64,000 nt of DNA from Lates calcarifer. Taxonomy: Eukaryota; Chordata; Actinopteri; Centropomidae. Position 1 is the stretch's first letter, and every line of letters begins with the position of its first letter. Shown here piece by piece: positions 9,451 through 23,619 of the stretch. The notes under the pieces are model-generated. The model saw only the letters and a list, made by a program, of their open reading frames with translations, searched no databases and was not told the DNA's origin. The position numbers were made by a program, and so were the translations under genes. The stretch lies in assembly GCF_001640805.2 (NCBI RefSeq), contig NC_066835.1, positions 9,046,227-9,110,226 on the forward strand, given 5' to 3'.

Positions 9451-12280
9451 CCATGTGGCAATTCAATCACTCATTCCAGGTGAATTGTCACATAAGTAAG
9501 TTTAGTTTAGTTTAGTCATACTAAATTGTTCAAGTCAGTGCATCATTTGTTCATCTCACCTCACCAATTGCTATCACTTCTCTGCACCTTGAGTAAAAAA
9601 ATTCAGAGCACATTCAAATTAATATTCACATCTATGTGTCAATATAGATGTGTATAGAGTATTAATATGTGTCAATATTTTTGAAAAGATTCATCTTGTT
9701 CAGTCTAGACTGAACGTCCATGAGCAGAGCTTTAGCAGCATTAGCATAATGCAGTTGTAGGTGTTCTGATTATGGAAGGTGCATTTTTAAAATGTGTCAG
9801 ATGAAATTATTGTGAGCATATGACACAAGATTATATATTTTATGGTGAACACAATATTTAGGACAGAAATTGCCTGTTTTTTAATATATCAAATACTTAC
9901 AGCATAGCAAACCTGTATCTCCTTTGACTATCCTTCTGATCATGCACATAATCTGTAAATGAAATATTATGCCTTGAGTTTCCCTGTGGCAGTCACAAAC
10001 ATATCTATACATCAGAAATTGTGTGGACATTTGTTTCAGAAAAATATCTACTGTGAAGATCATGGTCCACTGACAGAATATACTAATTACCCTTTTCTTC
10101 TTAAATTAAACTTTTCTATTGAGGTTAGGTGTATTTATTATGGTTAAAGTAAATTCCAACATTTGGCAGTGAATGTGATTCTGGCAAAGTGCAGAAAGGA
10201 AATCAGCTGTCAGGCACAGATAGGATAGTCAACACAGGACCTGCAGGCTGCACTACGTAAGCAGCCTTAATCCTCTTTAGTAAAGTGTGTGCTGGCTGTT
10301 GAAGGGTTAAGATGAGCCCAGTTATGGTGAGTGGAGGGGAGAGCGCTGAAATCTTTTCCATATTACGGCACACATGAGGAACACATTTAAGTGAGTTCAG
10401 CTGTCTGGAGTCTCTCTCTCTTTCTCTGCCCTCTCTCTCTCTCTCCCTCTCTGGCTGGTTAGGGGCAAGTTCAACACAGCCGTATATCATTACACATCTG
10501 GGAAAATGCACTCAGAGCCCTGGATGACACACCAGAGCAAAGAGACAATGTGCTCCATCCTGAACCAACCTTTGTGGTAAAGTTTGAAATAGAAACAATG
10601 GGAAAAGAACAAACCAACTTTTTAACCAACTTCAATGAACAAAAGGCTTCTAATACTGCTGGATCCTCTGTAAAACTACCACTCTGTATCCATTTGAAGA
10701 GAGCTAGACTGGGAATGTAAAGTTTCGTATGCAGCCAATGACATCTTCACACTCTCATAGAAAAAAATGGTTGAGCCCTGCAAAAAAAATTGTGGCAAAC
10801 AGTGGCATTAATATTAACACTGATAGAAATCTGAGACCTCAACATTTTTAGCTCCTCCCATCACTTCCCTGCAATGACCCCACCTCTTTGAAACTTCTCT
10901 GGTTCCTGCAGTTTTATTTTGGTATGATGAATGTCAACTGGCGGAGCTTTCAGGAGGGAGGAATCTCCACAGTTCTTTTTTTCCAGTATGGAAAGTGTTG
11001 TTTCCTTTCAGTCCTAGGTCCACATACCACAATAATATTACTTCCATGACTTCAACTGTCTCTGAATGTTTCTCTCTACAGATGCTGTGTGGTAGAATAG
11101 GTAGCTACAATGTTTAGAGAGAACGTTAATATATCTTCAGTTCTTGTTCTTTCGCTCTCTCCATCTCTGTTTCTGTCTTCCTCAAGACACTAGCACAGAA
11201 AGGTGGTAGGGTCCCTGCAGTGAGAATGATGGGTGGCAAACAAGAGTTATGGTAGTGAGGTCAAAGTTGAGGAGAAAAAAAAAAGAGAAAAGCTCCACAC
11301 TCACATATGCCAGCTCCTTCATGCCTGACCTCAAACCTTCCATGTCCTGTAAAAGTCTGAGGAGGTATCTGAGAGAACCCCAACATGCAACGTCCTCTTT
11401 TCATCTCTTTTCACAATAATGTTGTATTCTTTCAGTCACTTCTGCTCTGTTAACTTCTTTTTCAAACTGCACATTTAGGGCTTGTAACACTGTTATTCCC
11501 ACATTACTGCCAGATTTCAAATGGAAGTTGCACCGTTCAGCACTTACATGCTTCCAGTGGGGTTTGTTAGCTCATAGGAAACAGACTGAAAAGTGCAAAA
11601 TTTAAAGTCTGCACCTTTATTCTATCCATGTGTCATCCTTTACTCCGATAAAATTTAATTTCTTTGGTGTTGTACATTGAAGTTGCAATTAGCCCTCTTA
11701 CTTTCAGCTTTGCTCACCCTGCCCATGAGTTTTTGTCAGTGCCTGGCCTTTCTGGCTTTACGGCCGCTGCAGTCAGTGTGACAACAAGGAAGTAAAATGA
11801 CTCCTTCAGACCTCCTCCGCACTTGAGTGATTTCACAGATGGGAAGGAAGAAAACGGTCTACAGAACAGTTGGTGGATCTTGTAAAGCTAGGCAAGGCTT
11901 CTGATGAGGGAGAAAAAGTTTTTACTCATTTTGTGTAGCTGTACAAATGTCTGTGAGGATGTTTTGTTTTATATAACTATAACTATATCTATATATATAA
12001 TAATCATCAACTAAAAATGTAGATATGTTCATATCCTGAAATACCTGAAACCATAAAATATAAAAGCTACTCCTTGAGTTTAGACCTTGTTGTTACGTGC
12101 AATTCTCTGCAGTTTGAATGGAAACTTAACATCAGCCAATGACAGGTAGATAGATTTGGTAGACTGGGGCTGGGCCTGAGATTTTTTCCTGTTTTAAACT
12201 GTACGACAAAGTTTTCATCATTGGATGGAGTTTCCATCTTGTAAATGCACAAGGCTAAGAGTTTACAGCCATGCTAGGAG
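9451..12280. other. Intergenic spacer, block 3
   Basis: No gene or RNA recognised. A CT-rich tract lies at 10412-10450. Open frames (for example 10203-10511) are short and partly low complexity. Confidence 0.55.
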
Positions 12281-12284
12281 CTTT

Positions 12285-12690
12285 GTGAAGCTGTATTTAG
12301 GCACAGCTGTGCTTTGAGCTAAATGCTAATGTTGGCATGCTAACATACTCAAACTAACAATGCTAACATGCTGATGTTGAGCAGGTATAATGTTGAGCAT
12401 GTTTACTATCTTAGTTTAGTGTGTTAGCATGCTAACATTTGCTAATTAGTAATGTCATTAGTTTTGCAGGTATATGGTCAAAATAATAACTTTGATAATT
12501 CTGACCAAACGGTTGCACTGTAGGAAAACTCATCAAAGTTATTACAATCCATCCTCAATCCTCAGTCCATCCAAAAAGTTGTGGAGACATTTCAGTCTTG
12601 ACCAAAGTGGTGGACCAGCAGACCAACACTGCCATCGCTAATGCCATGCTGCTACCATGGCAAACAATATTGAATGAAACTTCATGAAAA
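12285..12690. repeat. Teleost dispersed repeat rich in GCTAACATGCTAAC
   Basis: Repeated GCTAACATGCTGATG-like words, then AAGTTGTGGAGACATTTCAG, CAAAGTGGTGGACCAGCAGA and GCTAATGCCATGCTGCTA follow the order of a repeat found very widely in fish genomes. It includes a perfect 16-base palindrome (12422-12437). Class not determined. Confidence 0.75.
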
Positions 12691-14189
12691 TCATGTTATA
12701 TGGTTAAATGCTTGGGGAAAAACTAATGCATAACCTCAATATAGTCTGGTTGTAATAAGGCACAACACATCTATAGATTTTGGGATAGACTTAAGAATCT
12801 GCTCTTGATATATATTTTGTCTTCAAAATACTTGTCAGGGAGTAGAGAGATATCTTGATAACATTTACAATTATATGTTGTTTTTTCCTCTTTGTTTTTT
12901 GCCAGTCCTATAGAGAAGCAGGTCATCCTGTGTGCTGACATTGTGACAAAGAATGTAAAGAGACATTATATGAGCTCTAGGTTTATTTCATTTTGCTCTC
13001 TTTGCTACATAATGACTGTGTATGTAGGTACAACCCACTCTCACTGCAGTTCATGAAATGTGTCACGAAATGTACTGATTGGTGTAAGTGGTCACAAAGC
13101 TTGTATTTTTAATGACACTCGTGACTTTCATACTGATTTATCTCAAAAAGCAGTTAACCAGAACCACAATCTTTCACTAATGTTAACTGAAGTGCATGTG
13201 TTGTCTAAACCTAGCTATAGACAGGACTCCGGATGCACTCCCTAGTCTCTGGTGTGGCAGTCTTTGTATGTCTGTAATCAACTGCAAGTACCTCCTTGTG
13301 GCTCCACCTCCATTAATGAATGTTGTGCTTCATTCAAAAAATTTGTGTCCTTGTACACAGACCAATAGATTGAATTTTGAGGACTATTTCACAAACTGCT
13401 GTAAGAGTGCATTGGAAGTGCACATTAGCTGTGTATTTTCAAAACACCTTTGTTTCATATTTAAATGTTATAACAGTGAGGAAATTAAACAAAAATGAAA
13501 TAGTCACAAACCTTGGTTTAGGTTTGCAAATTAATTGGTTAAAAATAAGTCATAAAATAGCCCCATATTCTATCCCGGCTGAACCCAAACTACACTATAC
13601 ATGCACAAAGCTAACTCATATAGAATGAAGGTCAGTATGACTGAAGTGAGACCAACACAAAGCACTGCATCGTCCCTCTCTAACCAGGATCTCTGCAGGG
13701 ATGTGTTGGGCTAGTTAACCACTAAAATGGATTGTGCCCTGTCTTGCTGGGTTATGGGCTTAAATGAGTGCTTGAACTGTCTGCCACCTGCTACCAATCA
13801 AACCTCCACCTGCCACATAAAACACCTGGTGGATGCTTGCTGAGGGTAATCAAGCCTTTTAAACTTCCCTGAGCCTGTGGTAAAATGATGTGGCCTGGGG
13901 ACAAAGACAGAACCATGGTCACAGCTGAAACCATGTTGTCTGATTTTAGATGTTTAACTTGTCAGGCTGGTTTCTTGCGTTAGTCCCTTCTTTGAATAGT
14001 GTGGGACATAATAATTTAAAACATAAACTTTATTCTATGTGCAATTCAACTGCAACAAGATGCCCTGTGATTTCCTTTTTCCATCTCTTCTTTATTAGAT
14101 TGGATCAATCTATCGTTCCATCTCTGCACATCTAAACTGCAAACTCGACACTCTTAAAATTGATGGCTTAAGGTTAGAGCAGTGAGGAG

Positions 14190-14193
<4 letters not shown>

Positions 14194-14232
<39 letters not shown>
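14194..14232. repeat. (GT)n microsatellite
   Basis: Perfect GT run of about 19 units. Confidence 0.9.
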
Positions 14233-15607
14233 TATGGGGGTGGGAACACTATCTACATCCGTCTCCACAGCTGAACGTTTTCCATATGTTGTTGTTTGTA
14301 ACTACATGCTCTGTAGTCAATGGTCTCCCTAAACCTTTGTGTTACACGTTGAACTACTTTCTCTCATGTCTTTGAATGGTGCTCAGTGAATTGACAGTAA
14401 CCCATGTATTCTGAATAAATCCTGGAAAAATAAGTCAAGTTCTGTGATTTTTATTTATTTATTTATTTTTTTGTCTCCATTTGATCACTGTCTGGGAGCA
14501 GTGTTACCTCTTGCATTCGAGTCTGCTGCTGTGTCATTTTTTCCACCCGCTAAGCCAGTGGGAGGAGGGCTGCTGCAGAGGAATAGCTGAAGCAACGTGT
14601 GGAAGACATCTCCTATCGGCAGCAGGAAAAGCAAAAAGTGTTAAACCCCAGACATTTTTAAGAACCCAGCAGTGGTGGACAAAACTACCTGATTTAGTGG
14701 AACAATTTTACATTGAACTGAGATAGTCTCCTGTATAATTTTATCTTATTTTATCTGCTTTTGATGAAACATGGTAGACAGCTACAGTATGTTCTTTATT
14801 TGGGAACTTAATTACATGTGTGATCAACGTAATCCTCTGCATAAACCTTAGCCATCAGAAATCAACAGTGTCTGTATAACCCATTCCTTCCTGTCCTGGC
14901 CTGTTGAATACAGCTTTGAATGGAGTTCTTCCAAATAAGACTGCATAAAGTAATAGTTTTACATTAATAGGCCATAGTTTATTTGTTATTTGTCCTCTTA
15001 CATGGACATCATATTTGCAACTAACACTTTTTCACAGCGAGAGGAGCCACTGCTTCAAGACCCCCATGTTGTCTTGCATAGAAGGGTTGGAATGGAGAGG
15101 ATGCTTATGATGAAACATCTAAAACATCTTTTAGAAGAGAAGCCTTGAGGGGGACGATGAGGAAAATTAAAGGTGCCATCAAAGACGACAGTACATGAAA
15201 GACATGTTTAATTAACAGACTTTCAGTTACATTGATTTAATTCAACTGTGTTGGCCAGGCAGCTCATGATTTAATGATGAGATCTGTGATGAATGTGAAC
15301 TAACACAAATAAGATTTAATTGAACTGAGGCAAATAACTGATGCTTTTCAATTTATGGCAAACATGTTGTCAACAAAACTAATGGACAAATGAATTATTA
15401 CTTAGACTGCCCTCTGGTAACATTATTGGAAAAAGTCATTTAGAAAGTTAAAGTATGTCTCTATTTTTCTATTATTCAGACATGAATGCACACACACACT
15501 CACACACACACAATGGCACACTCATCCCTTTTTTCCTCTTTCTCCTTTTCTAAAAAATCCACCTCACTCTGACTATGTTCTACTTTCACAAGCTCCACAT
15601 CATCACT

Positions 15608-15631
15608 TCTCCTCCTCCTCCTCCTCCTCCT
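15608..15631. repeat. (CTC)n trinucleotide repeat
   Basis: Eight CTC units in a pyrimidine-rich surrounding; in reverse it produces a spurious poly-Arg frame. Confidence 0.9.
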
Positions 15632-18495
15632 GTCTTTCTGTCCTCCAGCCTCTTCTCTTCTCTGCCTGTAGCACAGCTCATGGTTTTGGATCATAGTCCA
15701 AATGTTAGGGTTTGCTATCCAGAGAAAACACTGTGCAGAGCCAAACAAAAGGATAAAAAAAGGGGGGGGTTGGGGGGGCTCAAGTTAGTGCAGAGAATAG
15801 TTTTCTGAGTCCTGCGATTCTGTTAAGAGATACAGATTTGAAGTACTGCTGTTTGTACTTGATATGGATACCTGCTGCTTTGTTTCAATGCTCAAAAAAG
15901 GAAGGTGTGGACTCCATTTAGTTGTAGTCTAAATCTATTTGGGAGAAATATTTCTCTAACATGAGATGGGAGGAGGCCAGTCTCATGCTGCAGCATGAAG
16001 CCCCTCCTCCCTGCTGCAAGTTTAACCTGCCTGTGATTGAGTACAAATGTTACACTAATAACTCCTCACAAGTACGGTATATTAAAAAGCCCCAGTAGTT
16101 TTTCTGACATAAGACGTTATGTACTCACACTGAGGCTAATAAACCTGAGAGGAAAATACTGACAAAATGTTCCTCATTACAGAGGATGATTTGCATCTTC
16201 TGTCCCTGGACTGTAGTAACATTTAAACACCACAATTGTTACTACATATTACACAATACAGTTTATAATAGAATACAAATACTACATATTTGCATGTATA
16301 TATAATACATATTTATTCCCATGTTGCTGCTTTTGGAAATTAAAGAAGTAATCAAAATCAGCCATGAGTACCTAGGTGACAGCAAATCTGCCGCACTAGA
16401 GAGACTTAATTCAGTACACTACTACTTGGAGTACACTACTTGGTGAAAATGTGGCTTGCTGCAGGAAAACCCCAGGTGAGTTCCTGCTGAGCGGCTTTAA
16501 GCACAGGTAGTTTGTTTGGAAGTTAGTGGCTGACCAAGTATGTTTATTGCAGTCCTCATAGACAACCTCATGGCTTCATGGTGGCTTGTGGTTTAAGCAG
16601 GTGAGGACTGTTACACATCACTGTAGCACTAGATGAGGTGACATGAAAAGGAACTATGCACTGTACTGATCATGTAAACATGAGAAACCCATAAAATATC
16701 ACAGCACAGTATTAACTCTTAAGCCTTTAATTATGTCCTTTACTTTATGTGTAGGCTCATACACAGTACTGTAAAGAACACTGAAGAAGATAATTAGACA
16801 CAGAGACAGAACTTTCTTCTATGTTAATAATAGATCCAGATTAAGTGTTTATGAAATGAAGGCACCAGGAGCAGCAGGCCGCCCATAGAAAGGGATCATG
16901 TCTAACTTGCTAATGAACAAATTGCTCAGAGTTAACGTGAGCACTCCACCAGTCACAGACTTCTCCACAGGAGTTTGTAGCTGGGCTTGAAATGCTTTAT
17001 GTTTCCTGTATAGCCCCTCAGTATGATGCGTTGCAAAGCTGTGGGAAAAAACCGTTGCTCCCTGAGAAAAAAAATGCCATTAGCACATAGAATGAAGAAA
17101 ATGATGCATGATAGGCCATGTTAGATGTAGCCTATCCGACAAACACTAGCCTAATGCGTGCCTGTGTTTTTTCCTGGTTGTGTGTACATGTGTGTATGTC
17201 ATTACAGGTGTGAAGCTGCTGCTGTTGCTCATGGTTGGTGAACAGGGTCACCAGGACCTCCAGCACCACCACACTCCGCCCAGCAATAGTGCACTTTTCT
17301 TTACACAAAAATTATTTTGGTGTGTGCAGAACTTGACTTGTGATGACTCATGCAGGACTTCTATTTGTTTGTATATATGTATGTATATATGCATATGTGC
17401 ATATATGTGTGTGAGACCTTCCCAATGAAATCTACCCCACGCCAACACCTGGAACACATTACATCCTTATGGAGCCATGTGGTGGGCATGTGAGTCTTAA
17501 AGTGGCAGGGAGCTGTCTTTCCCACATTACAGTCATTAGCAAAGTCCTCACCCCCCGCCAACCTGGCTGCTTGGACTAGCCCGATGACATCAGCCCGATC
17601 TTTTCATGGCTATATTACATCCTCAGCTACCTTTCTGCTCCTAATTACTGGTCAAGGTGTTATTGAGATCTGTGCACTAGGTCAAGATACAAAATGTAAT
17701 TTTATGGTTAAAACATTTACACAACATAAAATAAGAAGTTTCATTTCATGACTTTTCTGAACAAGGACTAATCTCTATCGTGAGGGAGTAGTGACTTTCT
17801 CCAAGCCTTCAACGCACATCAAATGCAGCCTACTCCAGAATTAGCTTGTGTAGTTTTGGTTTGGGAAGTCTTCCTAATTTAACTATAGGAGGGGTTTGTG
17901 TTGATCTACAGTGTATGTAGGCCACTAGATCCACCAGACTGTGCATGTGTGAGTGTAAATGTGTGTGTATGTGTGTTGACCTCCTCTGCTGGTTACATTT
18001 GGAGGTTTGGCTGATGATGGAAGAAATTCCATTTGAGAATTACAGATGGTTTTATTTTTTTCCCAGTTTCTTTTGTCTAGTCCCTCCCACTCTCTCTCTC
18101 TCTCTCTCTCCCTCTCTGCTTGTCTCTCTGTCTCATTTCATGAGTGCCCAATGGAAAATCACCATCATAGCAGATGCTAGCCTGTGCGTCTGTTAAAACT
18201 CACTTAGTCAAAGATTGTCGACTGTAGCTACGTTTGCACTGAACGAGTTGTTGTATTTCAAAGCCGTATAGTTTTTAATTTGAACTTCTTTCTACTTATT
18301 ACCAAGACGAGACAAAATTGATGACCAATATTTATTTTCATGGCAACACATATACAGTCCGTGTCCCTCATTTTGTCAAACATCTGTTTATGTGAGTGAG
18401 TCAGAGGCTGGAAGCATGATGGAAAGGAGGGGAGATAAAGACAAGGGGCGGGGGGGTGACAAAGTTTAGAGAGGTTGAAAGGAGAGGGGGTAAGT

Positions 18496-18501
18496 GAGAG
18501 A

Positions 18502-18532
<31 letters not shown>
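18496..18532. repeat. (GA)n microsatellite
   Basis: Near-perfect GA run inside a purine-rich strand segment (18420-18600). Confidence 0.9.
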
Positions 18533-19134
18533 GTTAAAAGAAGTAGAGAGAAAGCGAGGAGGGGGGAGAGTAAAGGAGGGGGAGGAGGTTTAAGGGTAGA
18601 GCAGGCAGTCCATGACATAGCTAAAGCATGAGTACATGCCTGTTGGCTGACGTCCACTGTGAAAAGTTTTGCATCTGGCTAAAATCTACTGCTGCTTTCC
18701 TTCCTCTGCTTCCCTGCCTCCTGTTCACTTTTACTTTTAATCTCATCTCTCCCTCAATTGATTATTCTTTTATTATTTATTATTTGCCCCTGCTGTATTC
18801 CCTATCTCCTCTCTGTGGCCTGATTGCTGATTGTGTCTCCTGTCCACAAAGACAAACACAGACAGATGGAATGAGAAACAGGAGGAGGCTTCTGAACCTA
18901 TTTCCCTTGATGTTTCAGTGTTGTTGGAGGGGAGAGTTTACCATTTTGCCAGTGTTTTGTCTTGTTGTTCTTATTCGCTCCTTCCATTCTCACACTAAGC
19001 CTTTTTATAGCTAAAATGTTCAGATAATACAGAGTAGAAAGTTGATTCTTCTTAATGAACAAACATTCAGCTGAATTTAAATCTCTATTAAGAGAAACTG
19101 CAATTAGGACCACAAGGGCAAAGAAAAGCTCCGG

Positions 19135-19440
19135 GAATATGGTTAGTTTCTTTCTTGCTGAGAGTTGAACTCATACTGCTCATATCTGTATGCTAAATAT
19201 GAGGCTATCGCTAGCAGCCAATTAGCTAAGAACAAAGACTGGAAACAGGGGTAAGCAGCTAGCAGCTAGCTGTGCGAAAACATCACTAGTTTACACGTTA
19301 CATCTAATTTTTTCTATACAACAGCTAAGGCTAAAAGTACCCCCTTTTAACAGGTTAAGATAAAACAGGAATAACAAAACAGCTAAACAAGCTAATCTAA
19401 CAAGCTGGTGGCATTAGCTTCATATTTAGCGTAGCGACAA
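19135..19440 (+). repeat. Teleost dispersed repeat, GGTTAGCTTAGC family
   Basis: TTTCTTGCTGAGAGTTG, then TGCTAAATATGAGGCTATCG, AAGACTGGAAACAGGGGTAA and GCAGCTAGCAGCTAGC are in family order. This is one of the longer copies; its 3' part (ACACGTTACATCTAATTTTT) is also typical. Confidence 0.8.
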
Positions 19441-19720
19441 GAGAGCGCTGTCAATCCTCTCATCTGACCCTTAGTTAGAAAACGAAGAAGAGTATGTCCC
19501 AAAATACTTATTTTGGATTGTTGTTCTTTTTTTTTTAATGCTTTGAGGAATTTGTTGTTGTCGTAACCCAGAAAAAGTGCACAGCACAGTATTTTAAAGC
19601 CTGGTGGTTTCTGTCACAATGTTGAGACAGGAAGTGTCAAGCATTGTCTCTTCTGTATTGTATCTCTCTCAAGAGATAATTCACTATGAACAGAAGAATA
19701 ACACACAAACTTTTACTTTG

Positions 19721-19774
19721 TAGTAGAGTAGTAGTAGTAGTACTAGTAGTAGTAAAAGTAGTAGTAGTAGTAGA
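19721..19774. repeat. (AGT)n trinucleotide repeat
   Basis: TAG/AGT units with three interruptions. Confidence 0.9.
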
Positions 19775-21460
19775 GTAACACACGAAGTGACTTATGTTCA
19801 GCATGGATAACCAAACTGGCTTTTAAAATGAAACAGTGTTTCCACAGTGTCAGTATCACACAGATTAATCTACTATAAAGCCCAAAGGTGGCCATGAGTT
19901 ACAATGATGAACCATTTCTGCAAAGCTCAGCAGACACTTCTGCCTTTCAGCTTCCAGATGGTGAATTAATGATATGCAGATTCGCACAGATTACTGCAGG
20001 TAAATCATGTAAATGCTTTTAATTACTTTGCACTTTGATTACTTTGCAGCTATAGAGGTCTGCACCAATATTACAGACTGAGGTGTGTGGTCAGACAGCT
20101 GAGCACTGGTTTTATAACGACAGTAAAGACTAATGAATGAGAGCACGTGTTGAAACACTGTGGTGGTCCCAGCTCTCGTATTGACACCCAGTCATTCCAG
20201 GGTTTACATGGGGCAGTGGGACAGGTATGAGCTTGTCTCACTCTCTCTCACACAGACATACACACACTTTTTTCTTCACCACTATTTCTTTTAAATCTCT
20301 CTCTGCTGCAGGGTTGTAGACAAGATGAATGGAAACTGCATTTACAGAAACTCCCCGATGCTGATAAAGTAAATAAGCCCTGAAAACATATTTGTGGAGC
20401 AAATAATCATGAAGATTCTTCCTGTTTTTCTTATTTTATAATTCCCTCTGTGTCACCTCTCTTTTTCTTTAATCTTCCTCCTCTTTCACACACGACACAC
20501 ACTTCAGAGCCTCAGGGCGCGTCCACACTTCCACTCCTCACCGAGTTCACTTTGTTAGCCAAATAATCTCCTGGAGCCAGTCATAATGCTGGGGCGGAGT
20601 CTGCTCTTTTCTTTTCCTCTTCTCTAGTCCTGCTCTCTGTCTTTCTTTTTTTCCTCAGTCGAATTCAAAACTTTCACGATGACCAAAAAATTCTTCCACG
20701 TGTCCACTGATGGATTCGGATGGAGGAGGGGAGGAAAAGAACATGTCCAGTTTTCCCTCAGTTTTTTATTACTAATCTCCTTAGATCAATGTTCTGAAAT
20801 ATTTACAGTTGTTTTTGGTGCTCAGTACTAAATATAGGTGGGATATAATGCACCCCCCCCCCCTCAAGCACATACACACACTCACACTATAGCAAGCAGA
20901 GGGGCAGATTAAAAAAACACAGCTGGCTAAAAAATAACTAATATGATTTTGGAGTCTTAGGCAGGAACAAGGTTTAATTTACTACAGCAAACTGTAACTG
21001 TAGGAAATGGTGAAGGTTATAAAAAGGGTTTCAGTATAACTTGCAGAACTGACTTGAATATACAGTGAAACAAGAACAGTATACAAGAAAGAATGGAGGA
21101 AAAGAGTGGAGGAAAAAGCAGAGGCAGTATACTTAGAAATGGACAAATATTACAGTATGTGCAATACAATGTATAAAAACATATCCAACATGCAAGAAAA
21201 CGCAATGTGACAAAGTTGCTAGATGCTATAGTTTCAAAACTGCTGTGCTGTTGTGACCTGAGTAACCCAGGCTCCGAGAGGAGGAGAGAGTGGAGGCGGT
21301 CTGCCCGAGGGGGTTTGAGAGGGGAAGAGAGAGAAAGAGAGAGAGACGCTGAGCTGAAGAGGACAGGCCCTGACTGGTGAGAGAAAGAGAGAGTGAGAGA
21401 GACGTCTTCAATTGCCCCCTTTCGCACTGTGCCTTTTAATCCACAGTCAAGCAAACCAAA
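19775..21460. other. Intergenic spacer, block 5
   Basis: No gene recognised. A C run lies at 20853-20863 and a purine-rich tract at 21270-21400. The 145-codon minus-strand frame at 21017-21454 is mostly Ser/Leu from GA repeats and is discounted. Confidence 0.55.
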
Positions 21461-21472
21461 GACGACACACTA

Positions 21473-21575
21473 CCAGAAGTGGCACTGGTCTAACCATTGG
21501 AAGCAATCAGGGGTTCAGTGTCTTGCTCAAGGACTGGAAATCAAAAGCCAGGGATTGAAGTAACAGCAACCAACA
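21473..21575. repeat. Teleost dispersed repeat fragment (CTTGCTCAAGGAC type)
   Basis: CAGGGGTTCAGTGTCTTGC, TCAAGGAC and AGCCAGGGATTGAA follow the order of a very common fish repeat segment. Confidence 0.6.
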
Positions 21576-23587
21576 TGGTACACGATTGAATTTCATTTTA
21601 ATTGCATAAGACATAAACTCATTATAAAGTGTCCTTGCTTTCATGTCTGCAAATGTCAAACTGGATGTATAAGTTTATGCAGATCACATCTGGGATCTGC
21701 AGGATCATTAGCACACATCACCTGACCCTGTAGTGAGCAGACATTATCATTTATACATATGATGATGTGATAGCAAAAAAATGATCTTGTTTTTAGTTTA
21801 AAACTGCCACTGTAGAGAGAATTAATCCATTGGATTAATAAAAACATTTCCCTCCTGGGTGATTATCTCTACAACAAGCTCACTCTGTCACATCTGTGAA
21901 ATATTTGGTCACTTTGCAGCATGGTAAGTTAGAGGTCACAGCTTTGATTGATACTTGAAAGGAAAAAGGAGAGATACAACTACTACTTTTTATTTATCAA
22001 AAGGTTCATACCATCTGTAATCAGAAACAGCCTTGGGCTCTATTTTCATGTCATGTCACTGTCTTTCCACTGGATTAAAAGACAGACGAAAGGACTTTGA
22101 AGCTGGGGTGGCTGAGAAAGTCTATCTCACTGAGGATGGCACCATATTAAGATCTAAAAATGGAAATAATAACACTGTAACTGAGGGTGGGCTTTGATCC
22201 TGTGTATGTCTGTTTCCTGTCATCGAAGCAAAACAGACGATTCAAACTCAGGTTAGTTTATATATTTGTTCAATTCTGACTGAGCAATCAGTTCTAGTTT
22301 TGGACTGCAGAGCAACTCAGGTACGAGTATTTTATTTAAAGGGATTTGCAGCTTTTTGACCAAAACCTTCATTTATTAATATCTTTGTAAATCACCTTTA
22401 TTTCCTATTAATCCCTAACCAGTAATAACTTATTCTTCTGTTTGTTGACATGGATGTTTGAGACTGGCCACTCGGCCTGTCAGTTCTGACCAGGTAGAGA
22501 TTAGAGATGTGCCGGGACTTGCTGTTAGCTATGTGAAATGTGACCCCTTACCCTCCCTCAGGGACAAAAGCACAAAAAGCCCTGACTATTTTTTATTGAA
22601 AAAAACAAACCTGTTTGTGCTCAGAGGAAACAGTCTAGTAAACCCATCACATTTGGTTTAGGACTATCAGACTATAAGCCTCTTTACTTCTTACATCTAC
22701 CTTCCTTAAAGAATCAATATTCTGGTGGTACAGTGAACATACATGTTAGTATATCTACATTTTTTTTCTTTCTTTGGAAAATATTCATATTGTCACAAAT
22801 ACAGATAAACTCCTCACATCACCTGGATGCTGTCAACTTTGTCAGAAAACTCTTCCTTCACCATCTGTAACCTCCAGCCACATGCATTTGTTTTAAGTGA
22901 AAGTGAGAGACATACATTTACAGCATGGCATTAAGAAAAATGCAGCTCCAGCACTGCAATTCAAGGCACTGGCGGTGAAGCTATACATGTGTTTTGTATA
23001 TCTGTATATTGACATAATTCTATGTTACTATTCCTGTTCTCTGAAACCTTGACTGAAACAGACTAAAAGCATAAACAAAATATAAGCATAACATCATTCA
23101 GTCATCTTTTTGCATGAGAGCTAGTCAACTGTTTAGTGCTGAGGATATCTTTTGGTGACTCACATGTTGTGTCTTTAGTGTAGGTAAGTACATCAGGAGC
23201 AGACCTGTTACACAGCAATGACACTTCTCTTTTGTCTTAAATGAATGAAATTCTGTCAGACAGCAAAGCTTACAACATACTGACTTTGTAGAAATGTATA
23301 TTACCATGAATTTACTGCTCAGTGTGAAGGAATTTAGACCATCCAGGAAAAGTTGAATCAACAATCAACAAACATCCTACAGTAAATTCATGGTCTCACA
23401 CCTTAATGTACGAAAACACACACACTAATACACACACTCAGGTGAGCATGTCTGCCAGTGAGTGGGGTTGTGTTGCTGTATTTTCTTAGCCTGTGTCAGA
23501 CAGGATGACCACACTGAGCAGGAATCAGGGGTGTTTCCTCTGACTGCTCCCTGGGGGTCTGTAGTCACCACACACACTCTCTCCCTT

Positions 23588-23619
<32 letters not shown>

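Larger units (their letters stand above)
12700..19130. other. Intergenic spacer, block 4
   Basis: No gene recognised. Microsatellites at 14194-14232 (GT), 15608-15631 (CTC), 18091-18115 (TC) and 18496-18532 (GA), a TA/TG-rich stretch at 17370-17415, and G runs at 15763-15778. The 128-codon frame at 18628-19014 is hydrophobic by composition and has no domain signature. Confidence 0.55.

Noticed and set aside
18628..19014. 128-codon plus-strand frame
   Set aside because: Hydrophobic by pyrimidine richness; nothing around it supports a gene.
21017..21454. 145-codon minus-strand frame
   Set aside because: Made mostly of Ser/Leu stretches from GA repeats on the plus strand, plus hydrophobic filler; no start context or family motif.
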